Shown here piece by piece: positions 1-6,051 of a stretch of 13,098 nucleotides of DNA. The notes under the pieces were generated by a model. It was not told where the DNA came from. It ran no database searches and was given only the letters and a program-made list of their open reading frames with translations. The translations under genes were made by a program, and so were the position numbers. Position 1 is the first letter of the stretch. Each line of letters starts with the position of its first letter. Source of the stretch: Intestinimonas sp052065695 (GTDB lineage: Bacteria > Bacillota > Clostridia > Oscillospirales > Oscillospiraceae); assembly GCF_052065695.1 (NCBI RefSeq), contig NZ_JBQHTM010000063.1:1-13098 (forward strand). The letters run 5' to 3'.

Positions 1-35
1 AGTTTGCTGTCTCCTTTCAGAATGGTGTGTCGTGA

Positions 36-1661
36 CTTCATTCTACCAGAGCCTGCAAGCTATGTCTTCTTTTATGCTCTTTCCAATTTGCGCAATTTAT
101 TGTACATTATCTTCAGCGCAGCCAGCGGCAGTCTGCGGTTGCCGCCGCTGCTTACCAAAGCGGCGAAAAGCTGTTCTGTGAATACGACCAGCAAGTAAAG
201 CACTACCCGGAAAAGCGTGGTATCGTCCACAATGAAATCCTGCTCCCGGCAAATGCTCCACAGGAATATGCAGACCGCAATACTTTATGGAATGCCGCCG
301 AAGCGGTGGAAAAGCAATGGAACTCCCAGCTTGCAAGGCGGTGGGTGCTTACCATTCCCAGAGAGATACCGCCCGACCAGTACGCTGTCCTTGTACGGGA
401 GTTTTGTGAACAGCAGTTTGTTTCCAAAGGCATGATTGCTGATTTTGCCATCCATGACCCCCATCCGCCGGGACACAATCCCCACGCCCATGTCCTGCTG
501 ACCATGCGGGCAATGGATGAACATGGAAAATGGCTTCCCAAGAGCCGCAAGGTTTATGACCTTGACGAGAATGGGGAACGGATAAAGCTGCCGTCCGGCA
601 GGTGGAAAAGCCACAAGGAGGATACGGTGGACTGGAACGACCAGAAGTATTGTGAAATCTGGCGGCATGAATGGGAGGTTATCCAGAACCGCTATCTGGA
701 CGCCAATGACCGCCCGGAGCGTGTGGACTTGCGTTCCTATGCCAGACAGGGGCTTGATATAGTCCCCACTGTCCATGAGGGGACTGCTGTCCGGCAGATG
801 GAAAAGCGAGGTATCCAGACGAATATCGGCAACCTGAACCGGGAAATCAGAGCCGCCAACCGCCTGATGAAGTCCATCCGGCAGCTTATCCAAAACCTCA
901 AAGGCTGGATTACCGAGCTGGGAGAAAAACGGAAGGAGCTGCTTGCACAAAAGGCGGCGGAGGAAGCGACACTTCTTCCCAATCTGCTGATGAAGTATAT
1001 GGAGATACGAAAGGAAGAACGGAAGGACTGGACAAGGGCTGGACAGAACCGGGGAACTTCACAGGACTTAAAGGCAGTCAGCGAAGCCCTGTCCTATCTC
1101 CGGCAAAAGGGGCTTTCCACTGTGGAGGACTTAGAAGCGTTTCTGGAATCTTCCGGGAAATCAGCCGCAGATTACCGCAATCAGATGAAGCCAAAGGAAG
1201 CCCGGAGCAAAGTGATTGACGGGATTCTTGCCAGCCGGACAGACTGCAAGGAATGTAAGGCTGTCTATGAGAAGTACCAGAAGATATTTTTTAAGAAAAT
1301 AAAGGGGAAATTCAAACAGGAACACCCGGAGGTTGCCCGGTATGAGAAAGCCGCTGACTACCTTGCCAAGCACCCGGACGATAAGGATAAAACGAAAAAT
1401 GAGTTGCAACAGGAGCAGGAAACGCTTCTCAGCGAAATCGCAGAGCTGAAAGTACCACTGACCGAGGTACAGGAGGATTTGAAGAAGCTGCGGGACATCC
1501 GCTACTGGGTACGGAAAGCCACACCCGGCACAGAGGAAAGCAAAGAGCCGCCCAAGAAGCAGCCCATCAAAGAAGTCTTGCAGGATAAGACTGACGAGAA
1601 AAAAGCACAAAGAACCGCCCCGGCACAGGAGAAACACAGACAACAGGATATGGAACTTTAA
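36..1661 (+). CDS. MobA/MobL-family relaxase, 5' end apparently damaged
   Basis: This is a MobQ-type relaxase, which nicks oriT and stays linked to the transferred strand. The histidine triad is plain in the segment coded at 453-494 (HDPHPPGHNPHAHV). Long charged coiled-coil regions fill the C-terminal half. Family-like sequence (FAQFIVHYLQRS, then SAVAAAAYQSGEK) is readable in this frame from about 87, and the likely catalytic tyrosine is codon 153-155. The frame is open from 36, after a TGA at 33-35, but it holds no ATG, GTG or TTG before GTG 306. A start at 306 would omit the tyrosine. ATG codons at 62 and 74 lie in another frame, and one extra base near 85-86 would join them to this frame. 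So either the gene is frameshifted at its start, or its true 5' end was lost. Family certain; functional state doubtful. No other mobilization gene is visible upstream. Confidence 0.85.
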   Translation, partial: LHSTRACKLCLLLCSFQFAQFIVHYLQRSQRQSAVAAAAYQSGEKLFCEYDQQVKHYPEKRGIVHNEILLPANAPQEYADRNTLWNAAEAVEKQWNSQLARRWVLTIPREIPPDQYAVLVREFCEQQFVSKGMIADFAIHDPHPPGHNPHAHVLLTMRAMDEHGKWLPKSRKVYDLDENGERIKLPSGRWKSHKEDTVDWNDQKYCEIWRHEWEVIQNRYLDANDRPERVDLRSYARQGLDIVPTVHEGTAVRQMEKRGIQTNIGNLNREIRAANRLMKSIRQLIQNLKGWITELGEKRKELLAQKAAEEATLLPNLLMKYMEIRKEERKDWTRAGQNRGTSQDLKAVSEALSYLRQKGLSTVEDLEAFLESSGKSAADYRNQMKPKEARSKVIDGILASRTDCKECKAVYEKYQKIFFKKIKGKFKQEHPEVARYEKAADYLAKHPDDKDKTKNELQQEQETLLSEIAELKVPLTEVQEDLKKLRDIRYWVRKATPGTEESKEPPKKQPIKEVLQDKTDEKKAQRTAPAQEKHRQQDMEL

Positions 1662-1662
1662 C

Positions 1663-1711
1663 AGGCACTTGCCATTTTCAATTAGAGAATGTCAGGTGCT
1701 TTTCTTATTTT
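1663..1711 (+). terminator. Imperfect hairpin with T-rich tail after the relaxase
   Basis: Two bases after the relaxase stop, aggcacttgccatt (1663-1676) can pair imperfectly with aatgtcaggtgct (1688-1700), and the 3' arm runs into TTTTCTTATTTT. This has the shape of a factor-independent terminator or attenuator between the relaxase and the CHC2 gene. The stem has a bulge and mismatches, so it may be only partial. Confidence 0.5.
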
Positions 1712-1712
1712 C

Positions 1713-1729
1713 AAGGAGGGATAGATTTG
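1713..1729 (+). promoter_or_regulatory. Ribosome binding site fixing a TTG start
   Basis: AAGGAGGG at 1713-1720 sits six bases before TTG 1727-1729. It is the only strong Shine-Dalgarno sequence ahead of the CHC2 gene and supports the TTG as the real start. Confidence 0.7.
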
Positions 1730-2371
1730 AATGTATTCGAAGCTGTGAAGCAGTCCGTCACAACAAGACAGGCTGCGGAGTATTATGGAATCCATGTAGG
1801 TCGGAACGGGATGGCTTGCTGCCCGTTCCATAACGATAAAACCCCAAGCATGAAGCTGGATCGGCGTTACCATTGCTTCGGCTGCGGTGCGGATGGGGAT
1901 GTGATTGATTTTGCCGCCGCCCTGTATGGGCTGGGAAAGAAAGAAGCCGCCGTACAGCTGGCACAGGACTTCGGGCTTTCCTATGAGGACTGGAAACCGC
2001 CGGGAAAGGTAAAAAAGCCCAAGACCCGGCAGAAATCCCCGGAGGAACAGTTTCAGGAAGCAAAGAATCGCTGCTTCCGTATTCTTGCCGATTATCTCCA
2101 TCTGCTGATGGCATGGAGAACGGACTACGCCCCGCACTCCCCGGAGGAAGCCTTTCATCCCCGGTTTGTGGAAGCCTTACAGAAGCAAGCCCAAGTGGAA
2201 TATCTGCTGGATGTGCTGCTGTTCGGGGAAACAGAGGAAAAAGCGGATTTGATTACGGACTACGGAAAGGATGTGATACAGCTTGAACAGCGAATGGCAG
2301 AACTTGCAGCCGCAGACGCAGCAAGAACTAAAAAACACTATGAACGCCATGCAGCCGCCCCAGAGCGTTGA
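1727..2371 (+). CDS. CHC2 zinc-finger (DnaG-type primase N-terminal) protein
   Basis: A 214-residue protein with a DnaG-like CHC2 zinc-binding domain near the N-terminus: C32-x2-H35 and C50-x2-C53, in the context YHCFGCGADGDVIDF. This domain binds single-stranded template in primases. No Toprim catalytic domain follows, so by itself it is a primase accessory or DNA-binding protein, probably working with the VapE-type ATPase coded next. After about residue 95 the protein is a charged helical region. Start TTG 1727 is chosen for its strong ribosome binding site. The 3' end overlaps the proposed start of the next gene, suggesting translational coupling. Such CHC2-VapE pairs are usual in Clostridia mobilizable elements, and a role in element replication or in priming the transferred strand is inferred. 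Confidence 0.85.
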   Translation: MNVFEAVKQSVTTRQAAEYYGIHVGRNGMACCPFHNDKTPSMKLDRRYHCFGCGADGDVIDFAAALYGLGKKEAAVQLAQDFGLSYEDWKPPGKVKKPKTRQKSPEEQFQEAKNRCFRILADYLHLLMAWRTDYAPHSPEEAFHPRFVEALQKQAQVEYLLDVLLFGETEEKADLITDYGKDVIQLEQRMAELAAADAARTKKHYERHAAAPER

Positions 2372-3677
2372 GGAAATCAAGGCGGGGCTGGAAACCACCG
2401 AGAAAGGCGGTGTCCGTCAGAGCATACGGAACTGCCTGACCGTATTCCAACGTGACCCTCTGCTTTCAGGGGCTATCGCATACAACATCCTGACTGACCG
2501 CAAGGACATCATAAAGCCCATCGGTTTTCACAGAGAAAGCACCGCCCTGAACGATACGGACATGAAGTATCTGCTTCTTTATCTGGAAGAAACCTACGGG
2601 CTTACCAATGAGAAAAAGATTGATAACGCCATCGGGATTGTGGCGAATGAAAACAAGTACCATCCCATCCGGGACTATCTCAATACCCTTGTGTGGGACG
2701 GGACAGAGCGAATCCGCTTCTGCCTGCGGCACTTTCTGGGGGCTGACGCAGACGATTACACCTATGAAGCGTTGAAGCTGTTCCTGCTGGGTGCAATCTC
2801 ACGAGCCTTTCAGCCGGGGTGCAAGTTTGAAATCATGCTCTGTCTGGTAGGCGGTCAGGGGGCTGGAAAGTCCACCTTCTTCCGGCTGCTGGCAGTCCGG
2901 GACGAGTGGTTCTCCGATGATTTGCGGAAGCTGGACGATGACAATGTGTACCGCAAGCTGCAAGGTCACTGGATTATTGAAATGTCGGAAATGATGGCAA
3001 CCGCCAACGCCAAGAGCATTGAGGAAATCAAGTCATTTTTAAGCCGGCAGAAAGAGGTCTACAAGATACCTTATGAAACCCACCCGGCAGACCGCCCCCG
3101 TCAGTGCGTGTTTGGCGGCACTTCCAATGCCCTTGACTTCCTGCCCCTTGACCGTTCCGGCAACCGCCGCTTTATCCCGGTCATGGTGTACCCGGAGCAG
3201 GCGGAAGTTCACATTTTGGAGGATGAAGCCGCTTCCAGAGCCTATATCGGGCAGATGTGGGCGGAAGCGATGGAGATTTATAAAAGCGGCAGGTTCAAGC
3301 TGGCTTTCAGCCCCGCCATGCAGCGGTATCTCAAAGAACACCAGCGGGATTTTATGCCGGAGGACACCAAAGCCGGGATGATACAGGCGTATCTTGATAA
3401 ATACACCGGGAGCATGGTCTGCTCCAAGCAGCTCTATAAGGAAGCCTTGAACCATGCTTTTGACGAGCCGAAGCAATGGGAAATCCGGGAAATCAACGAG
3501 ATTATGAACCAGTGCATTTCCAGCTGGCGGTACTTCCCAAACCCAAGAATGTTTTCCGAATATGGCAGACAAAAGGGCTGGGAGCGTGAAAACCCGGCAA
3601 CGGACTCCGGCAACCCGTCTGAAAAAACGATGGACGGTTTTGTGGAGGTCACAGAACAGATGGAGCTTCCATTCTGA
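2283..3677 (+). CDS. VapE (virulence-associated E) family P-loop ATPase
   Basis: A 464-residue protein of the virulence-associated E family, related to the superfamily 3 helicase-like proteins of phages and integrative elements. Walker A is GGQGAGKST at residues 190-198 (K196). A Walker B-like strand is GHWIIEMSEM near 228-237. The later stretch LDRSGNRRFIPV holds the arginines expected for the ATPase core. The likely role is DNA unwinding during replication of the excised element, acting with the upstream CHC2 protein. The start is uncertain: TTG 2283 overlaps the previous gene by 89 bases and has AAGG at a long distance, while ATG 2340 and ATG 2349 are in-frame alternatives without a clear ribosome binding site. 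The C-terminus (MELPF) is intact. The family is recognised with confidence; the role is inferred. Confidence 0.88.
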   Translation: MNSEWQNLQPQTQQELKNTMNAMQPPQSVEEIKAGLETTEKGGVRQSIRNCLTVFQRDPLLSGAIAYNILTDRKDIIKPIGFHRESTALNDTDMKYLLLYLEETYGLTNEKKIDNAIGIVANENKYHPIRDYLNTLVWDGTERIRFCLRHFLGADADDYTYEALKLFLLGAISRAFQPGCKFEIMLCLVGGQGAGKSTFFRLLAVRDEWFSDDLRKLDDDNVYRKLQGHWIIEMSEMMATANAKSIEEIKSFLSRQKEVYKIPYETHPADRPRQCVFGGTSNALDFLPLDRSGNRRFIPVMVYPEQAEVHILEDEAASRAYIGQMWAEAMEIYKSGRFKLAFSPAMQRYLKEHQRDFMPEDTKAGMIQAYLDKYTGSMVCSKQLYKEALNHAFDEPKQWEIREINEIMNQCISSWRYFPNPRMFSEYGRQKGWERENPATDSGNPSEKTMDGFVEVTEQMELPF

Positions 3678-3918
3678 AAAGGACAGCCCGTTGCACCCCC
3701 TGTTGTTATCCCGTTGCCGAGCCGGTTGCCGGGAAAAACCCCTTATTTCCGGGCTTTTCTCCCTTATAACAACCAAAACAACAAAAAAATAAAAGAAAAG
3801 TATAAATAGTAACCATCGCCAGATTGAGATTGTTTGCAAGGTCTTTTGAAGTCCGTTGCCGGACTTCGTTGCCGACACCCTCTGTCTGGCTATTTTCATG
3901 TATGGAGGATAACTGCCT
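3678..3918 (+). other. Non-coding interval with GTTGCC repeats and a hairpin
   Basis: This 241-base interval between vapE and the TnpW-like gene holds two pairs of GTTGCCG direct repeats: 3713-3719 with 3725-3731, and 3855-3861 with 3868-3874. The second pair is built into a perfect hairpin. Between them is an A-rich tract (about 3770-3808) with a TATAAAT at 3802-3808 that could be a -10 element, though no convincing -35 stands at the right distance. The interval could hold the promoter for the tnpW-recombinase pair, a terminator for vapE, or a protein-binding or origin site. No function is proven. Confidence 0.45.
3848..3867. repeat. Perfect 7-bp hairpin with GTTGCC loop
   Basis: GAAGTCC (3848-3854) and GGACTTC (3861-3867) are perfect inverted repeats around a GTTGCC loop, and GTTGCCG is repeated directly after the stem (3868-3874). 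There is no U-tract, so this is not a standard terminator. A protein-binding site, a transfer- or replication-related structure or a leader element are all possible. Confidence 0.5.
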
Positions 3919-4116
3919 ATGGCAAAAAACAAAACAGAGATTCATGTGACCACTGTATTTGACGGGGAGCTTGACGCCACTGATGTGTTCGTCAGCCTGA
4001 TTTCCCAGAAATACGGAAAGACAAATGCAAAAGAATATCTTGCTAAAAAGAAAGATATAGGCTATAATGAAGATGAGGTTCAAAAGAGCCAGATACCGTC
4101 TGGATTGTGTGGGTAA
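3919..4116 (+). CDS. TnpW-like transposon-encoded small protein
   Basis: A 65-residue protein preceded by a good ribosome binding site (GGAGG at 3905-3909, nine bases before ATG 3919). Its place directly before a TnpX-like recombinase and its sequence (FDGELDATDVFVSLISQKY) match what I recall of the small TnpW-type proteins of Tn4451-group elements. Its biochemical role is not known to me; a recombination directionality or accessory role would fit the position but is inference. No membrane segment or signal peptide is seen. It ends at TAA 4114-4116, immediately before the recombinase start codon, so the two genes are almost certainly co-translated. Confidence 0.72.
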   Translation: MAKNKTEIHVTTVFDGELDATDVFVSLISQKYGKTNAKEYLAKKKDIGYNEDEVQKSQIPSGLCG

Positions 4117-5787
4117 ATGGCTATGATGAACGAAATGGAATACAGAACAATCGGTTCGGCACTTGCCGGGGGTTATCGTGCGGCGGTCTATTGCAGGCTG
4201 TCAAAGGACGATGACCTGCAAGGCGAAAGTGCCAGTATCGCAAACCAGCGTGATATGCTGGAAAAATACTGCGAAAAGCAGGGATGGGAGGTTGTGGCAG
4301 TCTATCAGGACGATGGCTTCACAGGTCTTAACATGGAGCGTCCTGACCTACAGAGAATGTTGAGAGCCATTGAGCGCAGGCAGATCAACCTTGTCATCAC
4401 GAAAGACCTCAGCCGACTGGGGCGTAATTATCTGCAAACCGGGCATTTGATTGAGGACTTTTTCCCAAGAAACGGTGTCCGCTATATCGCCATGAATGAC
4501 GGCATCGACACCCTGCGGGATAACAACGACATTGCCCCGTTCAAGAATATCCTGAACGAGATGTACAGCAAGGATATTTCCAAGAAAGTCCATTCCTCTT
4601 ATCTTCTGAAAGCGCAGAAAGGACAGTTTACCGGGTGTCTTGCCCCGTTTGGGTATCGGAAAGACCCGGAGGACAAAAACCATCTGCTCATTGACGAGGA
4701 AACCGCCCCGATTGTGCGGCTGATTTTCGGATATGCCCTGAACGGTCATGGTCCGAACTATATCCGCAGACGGCTGGAGAAAGAAAAAATCCCCTGCCCT
4801 ACATGGTGGAACCGGGAACGGGGGCTTCGCAATACCCGCACCAAATGGGAAAAGAAAGACCCAGAAAACGGGCGGTATATGTGGGACTTCTCCGTTATCA
4901 AAGACCTTTTGATGAATCCCGTCTACACCGGGGCGATTGCTTCCCAGAAAAAGGACTACCGCTTCAAAATCGGCACGATTGGGGAAAAGAAGCCGGAGGA
5001 CTGGATTGTGGTGGAGGGACAGCATGAACCGCTGATTGACAGCATGAGCTTTGACATTGTGCAGAACAAGCTGAAATCCCGCCAGCGTCCGGGGCAGACC
5101 AATGAAATCAGCCTGTTTGCCGGACTGTTAAAATGCGGCGAGTGTGGGAAGTCGCTGACGGTACGCTACACAAACGCTAAACATCCCCAGCGGATTTACT
5201 CCTGCAAGACCTACAATGCCTTTGGAAAGAACCACTGCACCCAGCACCGGATTGATTATGACACCCTTTACAGCCATGTGCTGCGGAAAATCCGGGAATG
5301 TGCCAGAGCTGCCCTGATGGACGGGGAAGCGGTTGCCGACCGCCTGACCAATACCTGTGAAGCCGAGCAGCGGGAACAGCGGGAAGCAATGGAACGCTCC
5401 CTTACAAGGGACGAGGAACGGATTGAGGTTCTGGACAAAATGGTCATGCGGCTTTATGAGGATATGATTGCAGGGCGTATCAGTGAGCAGAATTTCAACA
5501 CCATGCTGGAAAAGACACAGACCGAGCAGACGGAGCTTAAAACAAAAGTGTCCGAGGGCAGAAAGCGGCTGTCCGATGAAGTCCAGCTTGCCAATGATGC
5601 AAAACAATGGGTGGAAGCCATTCAGGAATACGCCAACATCACAGAGCTGGACGCAGCCACCCTCAACCGCTTAATCAAAGAAATCGTTGTGCATGAGCGC
5701 ATTGACGAAGATAAAACAAGACACATTTCTATCGAAATTCATTTTAATCTCAAACCCATCCCGGAGGTGGAACAGGTCACTGCCTGA
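4117..5787 (+). CDS. TnpX-like large serine recombinase of the inner transposon
   Basis: A 556-residue large serine recombinase, expected to excise and integrate the inner transposon. The resolvase catalytic domain starts at YCRLSKDDD with nucleophile S29, followed by SASIANQRDML. The arginine motif KDLSRLGRNYLQTG lies near residues 93-106. A recombinase DNA-binding domain follows (about 170-300), then a zinc ribbon (C340-GE-C343, second pair in YSCKTYNAFGKNHC), then a long coiled coil (about 405-500) as used for synapsis control. All key residues are present, so the enzyme looks intact. ATG 4117 abuts the stop codon of the TnpW-like gene, with further in-frame ATGs a few codons later, so the exact start may be slightly downstream. 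Length and domain order fit TnpX/TndX. It lies within about 95 bases of the proposed transposon end. Confidence 0.93.
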   Translation: MAMMNEMEYRTIGSALAGGYRAAVYCRLSKDDDLQGESASIANQRDMLEKYCEKQGWEVVAVYQDDGFTGLNMERPDLQRMLRAIERRQINLVITKDLSRLGRNYLQTGHLIEDFFPRNGVRYIAMNDGIDTLRDNNDIAPFKNILNEMYSKDISKKVHSSYLLKAQKGQFTGCLAPFGYRKDPEDKNHLLIDEETAPIVRLIFGYALNGHGPNYIRRRLEKEKIPCPTWWNRERGLRNTRTKWEKKDPENGRYMWDFSVIKDLLMNPVYTGAIASQKKDYRFKIGTIGEKKPEDWIVVEGQHEPLIDSMSFDIVQNKLKSRQRPGQTNEISLFAGLLKCGECGKSLTVRYTNAKHPQRIYSCKTYNAFGKNHCTQHRIDYDTLYSHVLRKIRECARAALMDGEAVADRLTNTCEAEQREQREAMERSLTRDEERIEVLDKMVMRLYEDMIAGRISEQNFNTMLEKTQTEQTELKTKVSEGRKRLSDEVQLANDAKQWVEAIQEYANITELDAATLNRLIKEIVVHERIDEDKTRHISIEIHFNLKPIPEVEQVTA

Positions 5788-5803
5788 CCTGTCCCGCCGG
5801 GAC
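5773..5803 (+). terminator. Two stem-loops at the recombinase stop codon
   Basis: CAGGTCA (5773-5779) pairs perfectly with TGACCTG (5785-5791) around a five-base loop, and the 3' arm contains the stop codon of the recombinase. It is followed at once by GTCCC-GCC-GGGAC (5791-5803). Only a weak T-rich stretch (TTCTCTT) follows, so termination activity is uncertain. The structure could instead act in mRNA stability or in the recombination site. Confidence 0.4.
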
Positions 5804-5836
5804 GGTTCTCTTAACAACACCATATAGATTTTTTGT

Positions 5837-5910
5837 ACGCCGCCGCCCGCCATCGAGCAGAGTTTTTACACCTAATTGGGGATGAAACAGCTCATGGCGG
5901 GCGGCGGCGT
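5837..5910. repeat. 17-bp perfect inverted repeat spanning the transposon/maff2 junction
   Basis: The 17 bases at 5837-5853 are the exact reverse complement of 5894-5910, and four further bases (5855-5858 with 5890-5893) pair after a one-base bulge. The right arm is maff2 coding sequence (QLMAGGGV); the left arm lies on the transposon side. The arms are about 40 bases apart and enclose the GA junction. This could be a recombinase-related pair of half-sites or an inverted duplication of maff2 sequence. The repeat is seen directly; its meaning is inferred. Confidence 0.8.
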
Positions 5911-5962
5911 GGCTCTCATCGGCATGACCCTTGTTCCCCTGCTTACCGGTCTTTTCGGTTAA
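5882..5962 (+). pseudogene. maff2 3' remnant (Maff2 family small membrane protein)
   Basis: The frame reads MKQLMAGGGVALIGMTLVPL and ends in LTGLFG before TAA 5960-5962, which matches the C-terminal end of Maff2-family proteins. These are small hydrophobic proteins of about 70 residues coded just ahead of trbL in Tn1549-like conjugative elements. Only 26 codons remain. Upstream in this frame there is a stop at 5873-5875 and the sequence ceases to resemble maff2, so the first two thirds are missing. The 5' part is presumably at the other end of the inserted transposon, outside the window. The next gene being trbL supports the identification. No ribosome binding site precedes the ATG at 5882, so it is not expected to be translated. 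Confidence 0.75.
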
Positions 5963-6002
5963 TCGCTGCACAGCAAGACAGAAGTGAGTAAAATCCAGGG
6001 TT

Positions 6003-6024
6003 CCCCCTGCCATAGCGCAGGGGG
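6003..6024. repeat. Perfect 8-bp hairpin ahead of trbL
   Basis: CCCCCTGC (6003-6010) and GCAGGGGG (6017-6024) are perfect inverted repeats with a six-base loop, between the maff2 remnant and the trbL ribosome binding site. No U-tract follows. It may be an mRNA processing or stability hairpin, or a partial terminator that sets the maff2:trbL expression ratio. Confidence 0.55.
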
Positions 6025-6031
6025 AGCCGGA

Positions 6032-6051
6032 AAGGAGGTCGATGCCGATTG
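6032..6051 (+). promoter_or_regulatory. Ribosome binding site fixing the TTG start of the trbL fusion
   Basis: AAGGAGG at 6032-6038 stands ten bases ahead of TTG 6049-6051. The nearer ATG at 6042 is in a different frame, is only three bases from this site and gives a protein unlike TrbL, so TTG 6049 is preferred. Confidence 0.6.

Larger units (their letters stand above)
1..5881 (+). mobile_element. Tn4451/TnpX-type mobilizable transposon (left end not seen)
   Basis: The gene set relaxase, CHC2 zinc-finger protein, VapE ATPase, TnpW-like protein and large serine recombinase, all on one strand, matches mobilizable transposons of the Tn4451 group found in Clostridia. The right end is placed at about 5880 because maff2 coding sequence begins immediately after it, in a gene that normally is about 70 codons long. 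The junction lies at a GA dinucleotide (5881-5882), the target dinucleotide known for TnpX/TndX recombinases. The left end is either upstream of the window or within the first 85 bases, where recognisable relaxase coding sequence stops. Gene content is seen directly; the family assignment is from knowledge of Tn4451; the exact boundary is inference. Confidence 0.72.

Noticed and set aside
19..44. Small inverted repeat AGAATG/CATTCT upstream of the relaxase as a possible oriT stem
   Set aside because: Six base pairs with a 14-base loop is weak, and I see no recognisable MobQ nick-site sequence beside it.
97..336. Reverse-strand open frames across the relaxase and later genes (for example 285-950, 6055-7383, 7380-8429)
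   Set aside because: They mirror GC-rich coding sequence of recognised forward genes and show no family motifs; they are shadows.
3671..3760. Intrinsic terminator for vapE in the CCGGG-rich stretch
   Set aside because: The CCGGG copies are direct and not inverted repeats, and I cannot draw a convincing stem followed by a T-run.
5837..5910. The 17-bp inverted repeat as an ordinary terminator of the recombinase gene
   Set aside because: The arms are about 40 bases apart, one arm is maff2 coding sequence, and no T-run follows the 3' arm.
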